DNA of 26,432 nucleotides from a virus: the IMG/VR virus record IMGVR_UViG_3300042197_002851, positions 1 to 26,432 of that record. The stretch is one strand, 5' to 3'. How positions within the stretch are numbered: position 1 is the stretch's first letter; every line of letters begins with the position of its first letter. Position numbers and translations under genes: made by a program. The notes under the pieces were generated by a model. The model ran no database searches, was not told the origin of the DNA, and saw nothing but the letters and a program-made list of their open reading frames with translations. Shown here one piece after another: positions 1 to 9,210 of this stretch.

Positions 1-1298
1 GACTCGTCATTTTCGTCAACAGTAGCAACCAAAACAACGTCTTGCACATTCAATTCCTTTAAAATGTTGACACCGTGTCCGCCTTTGGGCGATAGAACTG
101 CTTTAATGGTTGGGTGAACAGTTTCTTGAGAAGTGCCGTCTGCTTTTGCACTCAAAACCTGAACTTCGGCTTGGCTATAGTTTTCCCCACCGTTTACCAG
201 TTCTATTCCGTTTACTCGTCTCCAATCAGCGTCACCGGTTTTTCCCAACTTAAGAAAACCGTAAGCACCACTTCCGTCTCCACTTATTTTTGCATACGGA
301 ACAATATCGTAAAAAACTGTGTCAGTGGTTCCATTAAAAGTAAAAACAAAAGGCTCATATTCTCCACGAACAGTAAACGAATACGAATCGCTACTGGCAG
401 TTACTCCCTGAATAATTGCGTACTTGTTTATATCTGAAGGATTTCCACCAGACACACCAACAATTCTTAAAACGTATCCCAAATAATTCTGAATGTCGCT
501 AACAGGCAAAGAAAACAGGTTGGCGTTGGTGCTGGATGTAATAGTAACAAAATCGCCAACACCAAAGGAAATATTTGCTGCGGTGCTGCCCGTGAGCCCA
601 ACAGAAAAACGAGAACCGTATTCACTTCCCAAATAAACAGCAGCAGAAGCCCCACCACTGGTTATTCCAGTGTCAACCAAATCTAAACGGGTTATTTGAC
701 CACGAACGGCTTCTCGTTGGGTGTTGAACTGTGTGGTAGACTCGCTGGACACGTCTAGTGTGTCTTGTTGAACTATAGCGTAAGTGATTGGAACGTAGTC
801 TGTTAGTTCATACGGCAGAATAGACTCTTTAACCGTTGCAAGATATTTCCACGTGTACCCATCAGAGTACTCTAGAGGAACGGCTCCTGTGTGGGACGGC
901 TGTTCGGTAGAGTTTCCACTTCCTGCTTTTAAACACTTGTAAATATTGTTGGAAGAAGTCACCACATAAAAGTTTTTTGGTGAGTCTTCACTAAACAACT
1001 CTTCATCGTCTTCGTATGCGTCATATTTCCCAATTTCCCAAGGAACTCGCTCTAGAGCAAAAACAATTTTATCAGGATCTAATTTTTTATAACCCACAAT
1101 ACTACGCATGGTGCTGTACTCGTCCCGAACAGTGTCTACGGGAGCAGCAGGAATAATGTCAGCACTTACACCAGCCGTGGCTTCCCACGGCGTGGCTTTG
1201 GCTATAAAAAGAAAGTACTGCCCGCGATTTTGTGAAATATCATTCAGCAGGGTTTCAGCGTAGTTTCTTTTAATTGATGCTTTTAATAGTAGAGGCAT
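1..1298 (-). CDS. Baseplate wedge protein, gp8-like (3' end beyond window)
   Basis: The frame stays open from the ATG at 1298 to the left edge, giving at least 432 codons with no stop, so the C-terminus lies outside the window. The N-terminus (MPLLLKASIKRNYAETLL, then YFLFIAKATPWE) and the later stretch DGYTWKYLATV resemble the wedge proteins annotated gp8 or gp8/gp10-like in T4-like phages. These sit at the baseplate rim and link the inner wedge to fibres. A GGAG lies 11 nt before the ATG, and the stop of the preceding 1388-aa gene is 5 nt upstream, so the two are co-transcribed. The Gly/Ser/Thr-rich region after about residue 200 looks like beta-structure. T4 gp8 is 334 aa, so this protein is longer and may carry an added domain. 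Baseplate wedge is fairly secure; gp8 rather than another wedge protein is an inference. Confidence 0.65.
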   Translation of the reverse strand, partial: MPLLLKASIKRNYAETLLNDISQNRGQYFLFIAKATPWEATAGVSADIIPAAPVDTVRDEYSTMRSIVGYKKLDPDKIVFALERVPWEIGKYDAYEDDEELFSEDSPKNFYVVTSSNNIYKCLKAGSGNSTEQPSHTGAVPLEYSDGYTWKYLATVKESILPYELTDYVPITYAIVQQDTLDVSSESTTQFNTQREAVRGQITRLDLVDTGITSGGASAAVYLGSEYGSRFSVGLTGSTAANISFGVGDFVTITSSTNANLFSLPVSDIQNYLGYVLRIVGVSGGNPSDINKYAIIQGVTASSDSYSFTVRGEYEPFVFTFNGTTDTVFYDIVPYAKISGDGSGAYGFLKLGKTGDADWRRVNGIELVNGGENYSQAEVQVLSAKADGTSQETVHPTIKAVLSPKGGHGVNILKELNVQDVVLVATVDENDE

Positions 1299-1303
1299 TT
1301 ACA

Positions 1304-4300
1304 TTATTCTCCGAATGCAGTATATGTATCTTCCCCAAGCACGGTTCCGTCAGGCAATCGTGTGCCAGCAGACTTGTAAATAAATCCTTGTTGGTTGATG
1401 AAATCGTCTATACGAATTGTTCCTAAAGAAGTTCCTGATAGTATTCTAGAACTTCCAACAGCGTTTGGGTGTTTAGAAATGTCCCAATACGCCAAACCAA
1501 GCAGTTCTGCACTGGGGTGAGAAGACGAATACGTTAGAGGAAGAACGTAGTCCAACCTGTATTTCTTTGACAAATACGAATACACTATTTGCCTCTCTGT
1601 TTCGGTTAAAACCCGGTCGTAAACAATTACTTCGTAGATAACGCCTCTAAAAGAATACGGAACGTTTGTTAGTGCGTATGAAACAAAATTAGGAGACGTG
1701 TATTCGTAAGGAGAATCTAAAACAGGCAAACAATACGCACCAAATCTTCCAATAGAAAGCGGCTCAGAATTGTAAACAGTTTGTGACTCTGCAAAGTTGA
1801 GAGGACTGGATCCACCTGGACCAGACGAGCGGGCAATTCTGCGAGCAGTGGCAGGCGCGTAATTTTCTGACTCGGTTCCAGAGTAAAAAGAACGAATACG
1901 GTTGTCTGTTTCTCTTCGCCACTCACCAAGTGAAATATTTTCAGTGGAAACTCCGGTTAGAGTTGTTTGATACGGATTATAAGCAATACGTGCAGCAGTA
2001 GTGCTGCCAACATTATTTCTAAAACCAACAAGCCCAGTTTCGTAAGGATAATACGAAGTGTTTGTGGTTGTATTTACAAAATAGTATTCAGGAGTTTGTT
2101 TGGTTGGATCAATATCTATGTCATAATACGAACGATGATAAAACGTGTGATCGGTTTCCGTGTTTCTGAAAGTTTCCAATCCAGTTCCCGCAAACATAAT
2201 TGGATTCCACACGTCAACGGTTGCTCCGTCTGGTGTAAAACTACCACGCAAGCCAAACCGAATACTTCCCGATGTGCTAACAGCAGTTTCTTCTACGTAA
2301 AAACGTTTCCACGTGTTGGTGAGATTAAAATCAGTATAAGCACTCCCAGCGAAATGTCTGCACACAATTTTTGCAGTGGGCGTGTCCACACATCGTGCCC
2401 ATATAAAAAATCCGTAGCGAGAGCCTGGAACCAAACCAGTAATAGAGGGGGAATAAGACACCATTGATATGTGCGCCCCTGTTGTTCCTCCGTTTAGTTT
2501 AAAATTGAATCGGGTTGCGTTTTTCTGTGGTATTCTTTCAGGATTCCAACCAGCGTTAAGAGTTTTAACCATAGGAGATCCTAATCCTGCACTAAAATTA
2601 ACCCACCTGTTTCCAAAACCAACAGAATTAGTATAGGTTGGGATATCGGTTATAAGATTGGTGTGTGGAATTCTGAGTGGCGACCGAAAATCCCAAAACG
2701 GTTTAGAAGAATTAACAAACCCAAGACCGTAGTTTGCTCCCATATAGCCCGCAGCGGTGGCTCCGTTGGCAGTAACACCTGCACGAAACACGATAAACGC
2801 ACTCATGTCTTTTGTGAGTGTTATTCCTCTCGTTAATGTAAAGAAAGTTCCACTCTGAATAGATTCTCCTCTTAAGCCAGAAACAAAAGGAGCAACACCA
2901 TTTGCTCCAAGAGTTTCTCCTTCTTTACACGCGCCCTCTGTAAACACGCTTGACATACCCGAAATTCCCAAAGTTCCTCCACACAATCCGGTCTGTCTCC
3001 AAATTGTTTGTGGGCCATACACAACACCACCATTAAAAGCAATTCCCGTTCGTCCTGCCACTCCTCTGTCTGCAACTACTAGTGTTGGTCGTAGTTTGTC
3101 CACAGTAACACCTCTAACAAGCCTAAAAATCGTGTCGGGTGTGGATGTCCATCCAGAAACCGGCAGATCTACACCGTTGTTTTGTGCTTTCAAAACCTGA
3201 TAACACGTGCCTATAAGATATATGGAAGAATCAAAATAAAAAGTTTCTCCAGCAGAAACACCAACTGTCCGTAGTGTTTCAGTAGTAGCACCTGGGTAGG
3301 AATTTTTTCTGTAGTACCTCACCTGGTTGTTTGCTTTGTCGTGACTCAAACCAAATATGGTGTCTCTGGTGTATTGGTTGGGAGTACCAGTATCGTAAAG
3401 TGTAATAAAAGTACCACCAGTTCTTCCCACCTCATATGCCACCAAAACTCCAACACCTGTGGCTTGGTCAGGAATAACATAATGACTAAAATCTAAACGA
3501 TGGTATCCGAGACCGACTGCATTCCCGCCTGTGCCTAATGGGCCAGTTCCACCAAGCCCCCAAAATCCCACCATTACAGACCCACTTGCACTGACTCCCG
3601 CAACAGGGCCACCATAACTGCCCATTTTAAACTCTAAATTATCACACGCATTAGTGTTCCACAGCGAACCATTCCAATCGTTATTTCCACTTATTTTTTG
3701 TGTAAACAAAACAGTTTCACTGTCCCATAAATCCCACTTGGGTGGCACAGCGTGGTTTTGAGACGGGGAAGCGTCTCGCCATATGTCCATGCTGCGTCCA
3801 GTAATCAAGGAACCACCACACACACCGATATTTTCTGGTTTTAGCCACAGGGTCAACCCAACAATGGCTTCGGGAGACGTGCCCACAACTTCTGGAGTAA
3901 GAGCAGATTCTCTGTTTAGTACCCAAGCCGTAACTCCACCCAAAGGAGCACCCAATGGGCGGTGTGCAGTTCTGCCACTTTCTGAAACGTATGCGTAGGT
4001 GTATCCAAGTCCTGTCACACCACCGCTTCCGCCCATACGGAACAGGGTTCCTATTGGCGATGTTAGCCCGTTTGGGCCAGTAAATCCAACCGAACTAATA
4101 TACGGATTGTATCCTGCGGGATATAAATCGCCTGTTGTTCCGTATGTGATACCGTACTCCTGAAACACCCAAGAACCTGCGGCAGTTACTCCGTTGTTTC
4201 GCAGATCAAAGGTTGTACCAAAAGTATAGGGGGTGTAGTTTCCAATAACAGGAATTCCTACACGAGTCACCTGTGAGGATCCAAAAGAAGGAGAGTTTAC

Positions 4301-5470
4301 GAAATTCTCAAGCAGAATAGATCCAAACATCTTCATGCCCGCAGGGTGGACGAGTTTTCTTAAAACGTCGTAATACCGATCTATGCTAACCGCTGATTTC
4401 AGCCTATACGAATACTCTTGATACTCGTCACCGTCGTATAACCGTTGAGTAGAAGAAATCTTACCACGATTTGTTTTGTAGTATCCTGGATAGTTTGTTA
4501 TGGCAGTTGGCGTAAGCAAAACTCTACACACGTTGTTGGATCCGTTTGCACTCACAACAATAGCACTAACAGAATCAAAATAATTTACACCAGAGTTTTC
4601 AATGCGTATACGTTTTACTGCTCCTGCCAAACCTGTCTGTTCTACCTTTGCAGAAAAACCAACACCACCAGCAGTAACAAACACAACATCACCCACAATG
4701 TAATTTTCTCCCGGCGTTTGCACAAAAAATTCACCCAACACACTGTAGGTTATTTCGTTGAAAGCAGACACACCACTTTCACTAGGAGGAGATAAACGAA
4801 CACTTGAATTAGGAGTAAACGTACCAACAATATTAGTAAGATATAGTTCAGTTACTGGAACACCATCTTGAAAATAACTGTGAACACGATCAATGTTTGC
4901 GCGACCCAAAAGTGTGGTGTTGTTTTCGCCGCCGTATTGTTGGATTGTTCCACCTTTTAAAGACGGATGAAGTTGTTCATTGAAGCGGGTTATTTTTACT
5001 GACTTTTCTTCTATCCACAACCCATCAGACGCACGAAGAATAAAATTTTTAGGATATTTGAATTCCACACCGCTATCAAACAACAAACGAAACAAAAACC
5101 GATACGCACTCTCTGTGCCTTTATTTGCGTAAAAAGTTTTTATCTTCTTTATGAGTGTTTTTTTGTTTGGAGCAATTCCGTCTATGTTGACTGCCAAAGC
5201 ATCTGGAAATCCATCCAAATACATGGACTTGAAGTGTTCATAGAACTCAAAAAGGTTATTATCAACATCAATAGCCGTGTCTATTTTTTGGTTTACAAAA
5301 CTTGGGTTGCCTTGTTTTTCTGCCCACTCGTAATACGCCTTAATAAACAACACAAGTTTTCTGTAATCGTTTCGTATAAAAGACGGAAACTGCTCCTCAA
5401 TAAAAGGAGACAACACGTCTTCTAGTGCTTCAGCAGGGGTATTTAAAACTATTGATTTAATGTCTATCAT
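1304..5470 (-). CDS. Giant baseplate wedge protein (gp7-like) with C-terminal lectin-like domains
   Basis: This 1388-aa protein has an N-terminal part (about residues 1-410: FPSFIRNDYRKLVLFIKAYYEW, KGTESAYRFLFRLLF, ASDGLWIEEKSV) of the type found in wedge proteins of cyanophage-like T4 relatives, usually called gp7. The rest is unlike T4 gp7 (1032 aa). Near residue 540 LTLWLKPENIG and IWRDASPSQNHA look like the start of a concanavalin/LamG-like domain. SAFIVFRAG near 890 and the ending RGVIYEVIVYDRVL, TETERQIVYSYLSKKY near 1275-1300 look like its remaining strands. Between them, about residues 1000-1100 (GLVPGSRYGFFIWARC, TWKRFYVEET) resemble a CBM_4_9-type jelly roll. The gene lies 2 nt after gp6 and just before the gp8-like gene. 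I infer a wedge protein that also binds a surface glycan. The domain calls rest on motif memory. Confidence 0.7.
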   Translation of the reverse strand: MIDIKSIVLNTPAEALEDVLSPFIEEQFPSFIRNDYRKLVLFIKAYYEWAEKQGNPSFVNQKIDTAIDVDNNLFEFYEHFKSMYLDGFPDALAVNIDGIAPNKKTLIKKIKTFYANKGTESAYRFLFRLLFDSGVEFKYPKNFILRASDGLWIEEKSVKITRFNEQLHPSLKGGTIQQYGGENNTTLLGRANIDRVHSYFQDGVPVTELYLTNIVGTFTPNSSVRLSPPSESGVSAFNEITYSVLGEFFVQTPGENYIVGDVVFVTAGGVGFSAKVEQTGLAGAVKRIRIENSGVNYFDSVSAIVVSANGSNNVCRVLLTPTAITNYPGYYKTNRGKISSTQRLYDGDEYQEYSYRLKSAVSIDRYYDVLRKLVHPAGMKMFGSILLENFVNSPSFGSSQVTRVGIPVIGNYTPYTFGTTFDLRNNGVTAAGSWVFQEYGITYGTTGDLYPAGYNPYISSVGFTGPNGLTSPIGTLFRMGGSGGVTGLGYTYAYVSESGRTAHRPLGAPLGGVTAWVLNRESALTPEVVGTSPEAIVGLTLWLKPENIGVCGGSLITGRSMDIWRDASPSQNHAVPPKWDLWDSETVLFTQKISGNNDWNGSLWNTNACDNLEFKMGSYGGPVAGVSASGSVMVGFWGLGGTGPLGTGGNAVGLGYHRLDFSHYVIPDQATGVGVLVAYEVGRTGGTFITLYDTGTPNQYTRDTIFGLSHDKANNQVRYYRKNSYPGATTETLRTVGVSAGETFYFDSSIYLIGTCYQVLKAQNNGVDLPVSGWTSTPDTIFRLVRGVTVDKLRPTLVVADRGVAGRTGIAFNGGVVYGPQTIWRQTGLCGGTLGISGMSSVFTEGACKEGETLGANGVAPFVSGLRGESIQSGTFFTLTRGITLTKDMSAFIVFRAGVTANGATAAGYMGANYGLGFVNSSKPFWDFRSPLRIPHTNLITDIPTYTNSVGFGNRWVNFSAGLGSPMVKTLNAGWNPERIPQKNATRFNFKLNGGTTGAHISMVSYSPSITGLVPGSRYGFFIWARCVDTPTAKIVCRHFAGSAYTDFNLTNTWKRFYVEETAVSTSGSIRFGLRGSFTPDGATVDVWNPIMFAGTGLETFRNTETDHTFYHRSYYDIDIDPTKQTPEYYFVNTTTNTSYYPYETGLVGFRNNVGSTTAARIAYNPYQTTLTGVSTENISLGEWRRETDNRIRSFYSGTESENYAPATARRIARSSGPGGSSPLNFAESQTVYNSEPLSIGRFGAYCLPVLDSPYEYTSPNFVSYALTNVPYSFRGVIYEVIVYDRVLTETERQIVYSYLSKKYRLDYVLPLTYSSSHPSAELLGLAYWDISKHPNAVGSSRILSGTSLGTIRIDDFINQQGFIYKSAGTRLPDGTVLGEDTYTAFGE

Positions 5471-5472
5471 TT

Positions 5473-7326
5473 TTATCTAACAACAGCAAGTGCTTCGGCA
5501 GAGGTTTCAGAAACCACACTTACTCTAACAGAATCGGTGTATGATGGGCTTATTCGTAAAATTTGATTTTCGTTTGCGTAGATGTTTGTGGTTTCTGGTT
5601 CTACAGTAATTATTATGGGGAATGCAGTGGTTTCTATGGTTCGACTGTTTGGTTGAAACTTGGAATTTAAAGTAACTGTTCCCGCAGAGTAATCCACGAC
5701 ACCAATTGAAGGATACACCAGCAAATACTCATCAGCATTGTCTGGATCTTGTCTTACTACGTTAAGGCTTCCAAACCCGTCGTCTTGTATGGAACAATCA
5801 AACTGTAAATTTTCAGATACATCATTATGAGAAAATGTGCTGCTTGTCACGACAAAAACGTGCCCATCGTGCGGATGATAAATGCCGTTTCCAAAATTGA
5901 AAGAAAATGATCTGCTTGCTCTAATGGTTGATACATCACTAGACTTTCTCATTTTTATCTTGCTGTAAACACCAAGCACAGACTTATGAATGTTGTTTAT
6001 TCCCTCTGCCATTTTTGAATAATAAAAGTTTCTGCCAAACTGTTCAACGTTCACAGCAGAATATCCGTATATGTAAGAAATCGCTAGAGTTTTAAGCACA
6101 CCCGGAGATATAGACAAGGTGGACGGGTTGTATATAACTGTGGTGTCAAGAACCAAATCAATGTAATCAGGATCCACTACTTTGGGGGTTATTGTGACAA
6201 TAGAGTTGTTTGATCTAATATCGTTTTCCAAATTTATCTTTTCACTAGTAGTAAGCACTCCACCAGAACTTGGTCGTATAGCAATAAAGACGGTTCCGTA
6301 TTGTGGTGGAACAACAGTTTCTCCCCCGTAAACATTCACGGATGCCACGTTTGGATACTTTTTATACACCAATGCAGCATAATCGTTTTCTGTTACTGCT
6401 CTATTTCCTGTTTGATAGAATTTGGGAGCGTTGTACTTGATGCTACCAGTTGTCTCCCGGTTAGCACCTCCAAAAGTAAAGTCTCCACTTGTTTGAAATT
6501 CTATTGATGAAATAGCAGAATCACTTTTGGTAAACGACTCTACTCCGTTTCCATCGTTTCCATTGGTTTCAAGGTATTCTATTGAAACAACATTTCCTGT
6601 TTCGGGCTGTTCACCTAAAATACCATCACCAAAATACAGTTCGTATATTCCAGCGTCTCGCTCTTGTAAGAAATACACTTTGGAAGTAGGCTCAAGGGTA
6701 AGATAGTCTGCGCCGTAATTCCAAACATCATCAATCCCTGTGGTGTCTGTTATAGACTTGTATACGTTCACCTTTATCGTGCTTATATCTGCTTTATCGT
6801 TTGGTATGATTAAAAACGAACCAATTTTTGTGTCTCTGTTGTAGATATAGGTGATTCGTCTTATAGTTCCTTCGTAAAGATCAAATGGGCCTATTGTAGA
6901 ACTGCCAGCATCAGCAAAAACTGTTTCCAAATTTACAAACTTGTATCGTGTGCCTGCGGGATTAATTCCAGTAAATTCTGTTCCACGAGCAATGTACGTG
7001 TCTGATGTGGCAGGAGCGGTTAGATTTACATTAACCAACCCTTTTGCTGCACGGGTAGAAGACGGCAAATATCCCAATTGTTTTGCGTGAGAAACAATAG
7101 AAGACCTTACCAAAGCACTGTCCAAGAACATCTCGTTGGCAACCATGTTTGAGTAAAATGCTTGGTAGTGTGTATTGTAAGCCAACACATCTAACAAAGT
7201 ATTCAACACAGAACCATCAAAGTTATAGTCTTTCAGAACGCTTTGGTTCTGTAAATACGTTTTCAAAGACTCTTTTATTTGGTCAAAATCCAGATTAACA
7301 ACATTTATAGAGTTGTTTTGTGCCAT
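5473..7326 (-). CDS. gp6: Baseplate wedge protein gp6
   Basis: This 617-aa protein is close in length to T4 gp6 (660 aa), the dimeric wedge subunit that forms the inner baseplate ring. Its N-terminus has the features of the T4-like gp6/baseplate J family: LDFDQIKESLKTYLQ, LNTLLDVLAYNTHYQAFY, ANEMFLDSALVRSSIVSHAK and LGYLPSSTRAAKG. The middle contains YFGDGILGEQPETGN and VTENDYAALVYKKYPNVASV, also typical. The ATG overlaps the last base of the gp25 stop codon (TAATG), so translation is probably coupled. gp25, gp6 and gp53 contact each other in the T4 baseplate, and all three are encoded in this operon. I am confident of the family. Confidence 0.92.
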   Translation of the reverse strand: MAQNNSINVVNLDFDQIKESLKTYLQNQSVLKDYNFDGSVLNTLLDVLAYNTHYQAFYSNMVANEMFLDSALVRSSIVSHAKQLGYLPSSTRAAKGLVNVNLTAPATSDTYIARGTEFTGINPAGTRYKFVNLETVFADAGSSTIGPFDLYEGTIRRITYIYNRDTKIGSFLIIPNDKADISTIKVNVYKSITDTTGIDDVWNYGADYLTLEPTSKVYFLQERDAGIYELYFGDGILGEQPETGNVVSIEYLETNGNDGNGVESFTKSDSAISSIEFQTSGDFTFGGANRETTGSIKYNAPKFYQTGNRAVTENDYAALVYKKYPNVASVNVYGGETVVPPQYGTVFIAIRPSSGGVLTTSEKINLENDIRSNNSIVTITPKVVDPDYIDLVLDTTVIYNPSTLSISPGVLKTLAISYIYGYSAVNVEQFGRNFYYSKMAEGINNIHKSVLGVYSKIKMRKSSDVSTIRASRSFSFNFGNGIYHPHDGHVFVVTSSTFSHNDVSENLQFDCSIQDDGFGSLNVVRQDPDNADEYLLVYPSIGVVDYSAGTVTLNSKFQPNSRTIETTAFPIIITVEPETTNIYANENQILRISPSYTDSVRVSVVSETSAEALAVVR

Positions 7327-7739
7327 TATCGTATCCTCTCTAGAACTGTTGTTACTCTGTCTCGTTCTCCACCAAAAACAAGAGAAAATTCTACTGTTAC
7401 TTGGTATGAGTTTGACTCTGGATTTGAAATCACATCAACAACCAAAGCACCCACTCTTGGCTCGTGGTTTCTAATAGTGTTTATAATTCGATCTTTCATT
7501 TCAAATGTTGTTAACGGATCTATTGGCTCAAACAAAAGGGATCGCAAAGAACCACCAATGTTTGGTTGAAACAGTCTCTCTCCGTATGCGGTTAGAAGCA
7601 AATTGAGTATAGATCGCCTCACAGCCTTTGTGTTTTGTAAAACAAAAAGATCACTGTTCTTGCTATTAACCAACATAGACGGATCAATGTCCGAGTATGC
7701 AGATTCGTTTTCTTTTTTTGTGGTTATGTATGATGGCAT
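7326..7739 (-). CDS. gp25: Baseplate wedge protein gp25 (lysozyme-like fold)
   Basis: This 137-aa protein matches T4 gp25 in length (132 aa) and in features: NSKDL-type N-terminal segment (NSKNSDLFVLQNTKAVRRSI), TAYGERLFQPNIGGSLRSLLFEP, then an IxxTIRNHEPRV helix-strand and a C-terminal strand VTVEFSLVF. gp25 is the most conserved wedge component across contractile injection systems. It joins the gp6 core bundle and nucleates sheath assembly. Despite the old name it has no lysozyme activity. The stop overlaps the gp6 ATG by one base, and the membrane-protein gene upstream ends at 7741, so the gene sits in the continuous baseplate operon. Confidence 0.93.
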   Translation of the reverse strand: MPSYITTKKENESAYSDIDPSMLVNSKNSDLFVLQNTKAVRRSILNLLLTAYGERLFQPNIGGSLRSLLFEPIDPLTTFEMKDRIINTIRNHEPRVGALVVDVISNPESNSYQVTVEFSLVFGGERDRVTTVLERIR

Positions 7740-7740
7740 T

Positions 7741-8403
7741 TTACTTGTGGGCGTGAATTAGGTGGTTGTTAATGATTCGTGTACTGGTTTCTATGACATC
7801 TTCTAGATTTTTATCCGTTATTCCCTCTTCATAAATATTTTTAATCTGTTCGTCGTCGCACCAGTGACAACACACAAACCCCATAGGAGTAAGAGAGTCT
7901 TGGCATTTTAAAGAACCAACAGAAAAATGCACAACATTATTTATCTCCAATATTGAACGAAGTGAACAATCAGGCAAACTAGAAACAGAAATAATTTGAT
8001 TGGTTCTGTCCTCTAATATGTCTATAAGTTCCATGTATCGTGTAATCAACACGTCTTGCGATTCCAATATTAGACCCGGGGTTCCCGCAGCACACGATTC
8101 GTGTGTGACAGAAAATCTTTTTATTGATGTGCCATCGGCAAATTTGCCACCATTGTGATACTGAAAAATAATAGACCGGGACGCACGAACCATTATTCGT
8201 AATTCTGTCAGCGTTTCGTGCACGCGAGTGTGTGTCTGCATTTTATTAGATTCTGCGGAACCGTAAAAGAACTTCTGTATGTTTTTCTTTTTCAAAACCG
8301 AAACTGCACCAAGCACAAGCCCCACGACTAGTGCTCCAGCAAATTCCCCCACAGTAAAAAGAATGTCTTTCAACGAAAATGATAGGTCTGTTAGTTGATT
8401 CAT
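7741..8403 (-). CDS. Membrane-anchored protein with possible GAF-like domain, in the baseplate operon
   Basis: I do not recognise this 220-aa protein with certainty. Residues about 13-37 (LFTVGEFAGALVVGLVLGAVSVL) form one clear transmembrane segment, followed by a positive KKKNIQK stretch, which suggests an N-out, C-in anchor. The soluble part begins with a helix (HETLTELRIMVRASRS), then IIFQYHNGGKFADG, FSVTHES and later MGFVCCHWCDD. The helix plus a FQYHNG strand and a final hydrophobic strand recall GAF/PAS-type sensor folds and phage proteins with the same FHNG signature. Cysteines are plentiful (SCAAG, PDCS, KCQ, CCHWC). Its ATG overlaps the stop of the 269-aa gene (ATGA), so it is coupled to the PAAR-linked genes. 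A membrane protein inside a baseplate operon is odd. It may be a virion or host-membrane component. Confidence 0.6.
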   Translation of the reverse strand: MNQLTDLSFSLKDILFTVGEFAGALVVGLVLGAVSVLKKKNIQKFFYGSAESNKMQTHTRVHETLTELRIMVRASRSIIFQYHNGGKFADGTSIKRFSVTHESCAAGTPGLILESQDVLITRYMELIDILEDRTNQIISVSSLPDCSLRSILEINNVVHFSVGSLKCQDSLTPMGFVCCHWCDDEQIKNIYEEGITDKNLEDVIETSTRIINNHLIHAHK

Positions 8404-9209
8404 CTGAAACTCGTTCCAAAACCTGGGTTTGCGGCTGCATTTAACGGATTGCTACGCCTTGCTCTTTCAATAAATTCGGGGTTCAGTATGCCCTGTTGAA
8501 AGCCCACACCAAATTTTGTACACGGATCATTTGAAAAATTGACTGCGAAGTTTATATTTGTAAACTGGGTAATAAAGTCTAAAGCGTCGGTAAACAACCC
8601 ATTTACTTGGTCTATTGCCCCGTTTATGTCTCCTGCTATCTGGTCTATTTCTGACGTTATTTTATTTATTTCGGTTGTAATTCTCCCAATAGACTCTGTT
8701 AGAGACCCCTGACTTCCGCCCAAATCAATGTTGTTCAGCAACTTGTCAAGGTTTGCATTAACCTGAATAGCAGTATTAAGTTTAAGTTTGCCGTCTTCGG
8801 TCATTAAACCTATACCCAAACCCACATCTAGCCCTTCTATGCCTAGTGCACATTGAAAATTAACTGCTGCACCAACGGTGCTTACAAGAGAAAGCAAGTC
8901 TGGGCCATCTCCGGTAAAAGGAAGACCAGATAAACGATTAGAAGTATTTAAATAATTGCCTAATACTCCTTGCATGTTGCCTATGGTGTTTGCAAGTCTC
9001 TGCATTTGCCCAACTTCTCCACCAACCGAACCCAAAATTCCAAGAGCACTGTTTACTTTTGACAGGCTGTTGGCAAATCCCCCCTGTGCGTTGTTTATTT
9101 GAGACGCAACAGGATTTTGAAAAACGGGGTTGCTGCGACCCCAATTAAGGGTGCTTTGCTGATCCTCTGGAAGTGCTGCACACGGACATTCTGGTGTTTC
9201 TTCTGCCAT
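8400..9209 (-). CDS. Unknown PAAR-linked structural or hub-associated protein
   Basis: This protein has 269 aa from the ATG at 9209, chosen because a GGAGG lies about 9 nt upstream and the PAAR stop is 1 nt away. The frame stays open further upstream but without a better start. I cannot assign a family. The N-terminus is short, Cys/Pro-rich (ECPCAALPED) and then has NWGRSNPVFQNPV. Residues about 35-110 are Gly/Asn/Ala-rich amphipathic stretches, and about 165-205 (ITTEINKITSEIDQIAGDI) form a likely coiled coil. The C-terminal part (NFAVNFSNDPCTKFGVGFQ) is polar. No transmembrane helix or signal peptide is evident. Its position directly after the PAAR gene, and coupling by ATGA to a membrane protein, suggest a part of the spike or hub, or a cargo carried by it. 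This is inference from context only. Confidence 0.6.
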   Translation of the reverse strand: MAEETPECPCAALPEDQQSTLNWGRSNPVFQNPVASQINNAQGGFANSLSKVNSALGILGSVGGEVGQMQRLANTIGNMQGVLGNYLNTSNRLSGLPFTGDGPDLLSLVSTVGAAVNFQCALGIEGLDVGLGIGLMTEDGKLKLNTAIQVNANLDKLLNNIDLGGSQGSLTESIGRITTEINKITSEIDQIAGDINGAIDQVNGLFTDALDFITQFTNINFAVNFSNDPCTKFGVGFQQGILNPEFIERARRSNPLNAAANPGFGTSFR

Positions 9210-9210
9210 T

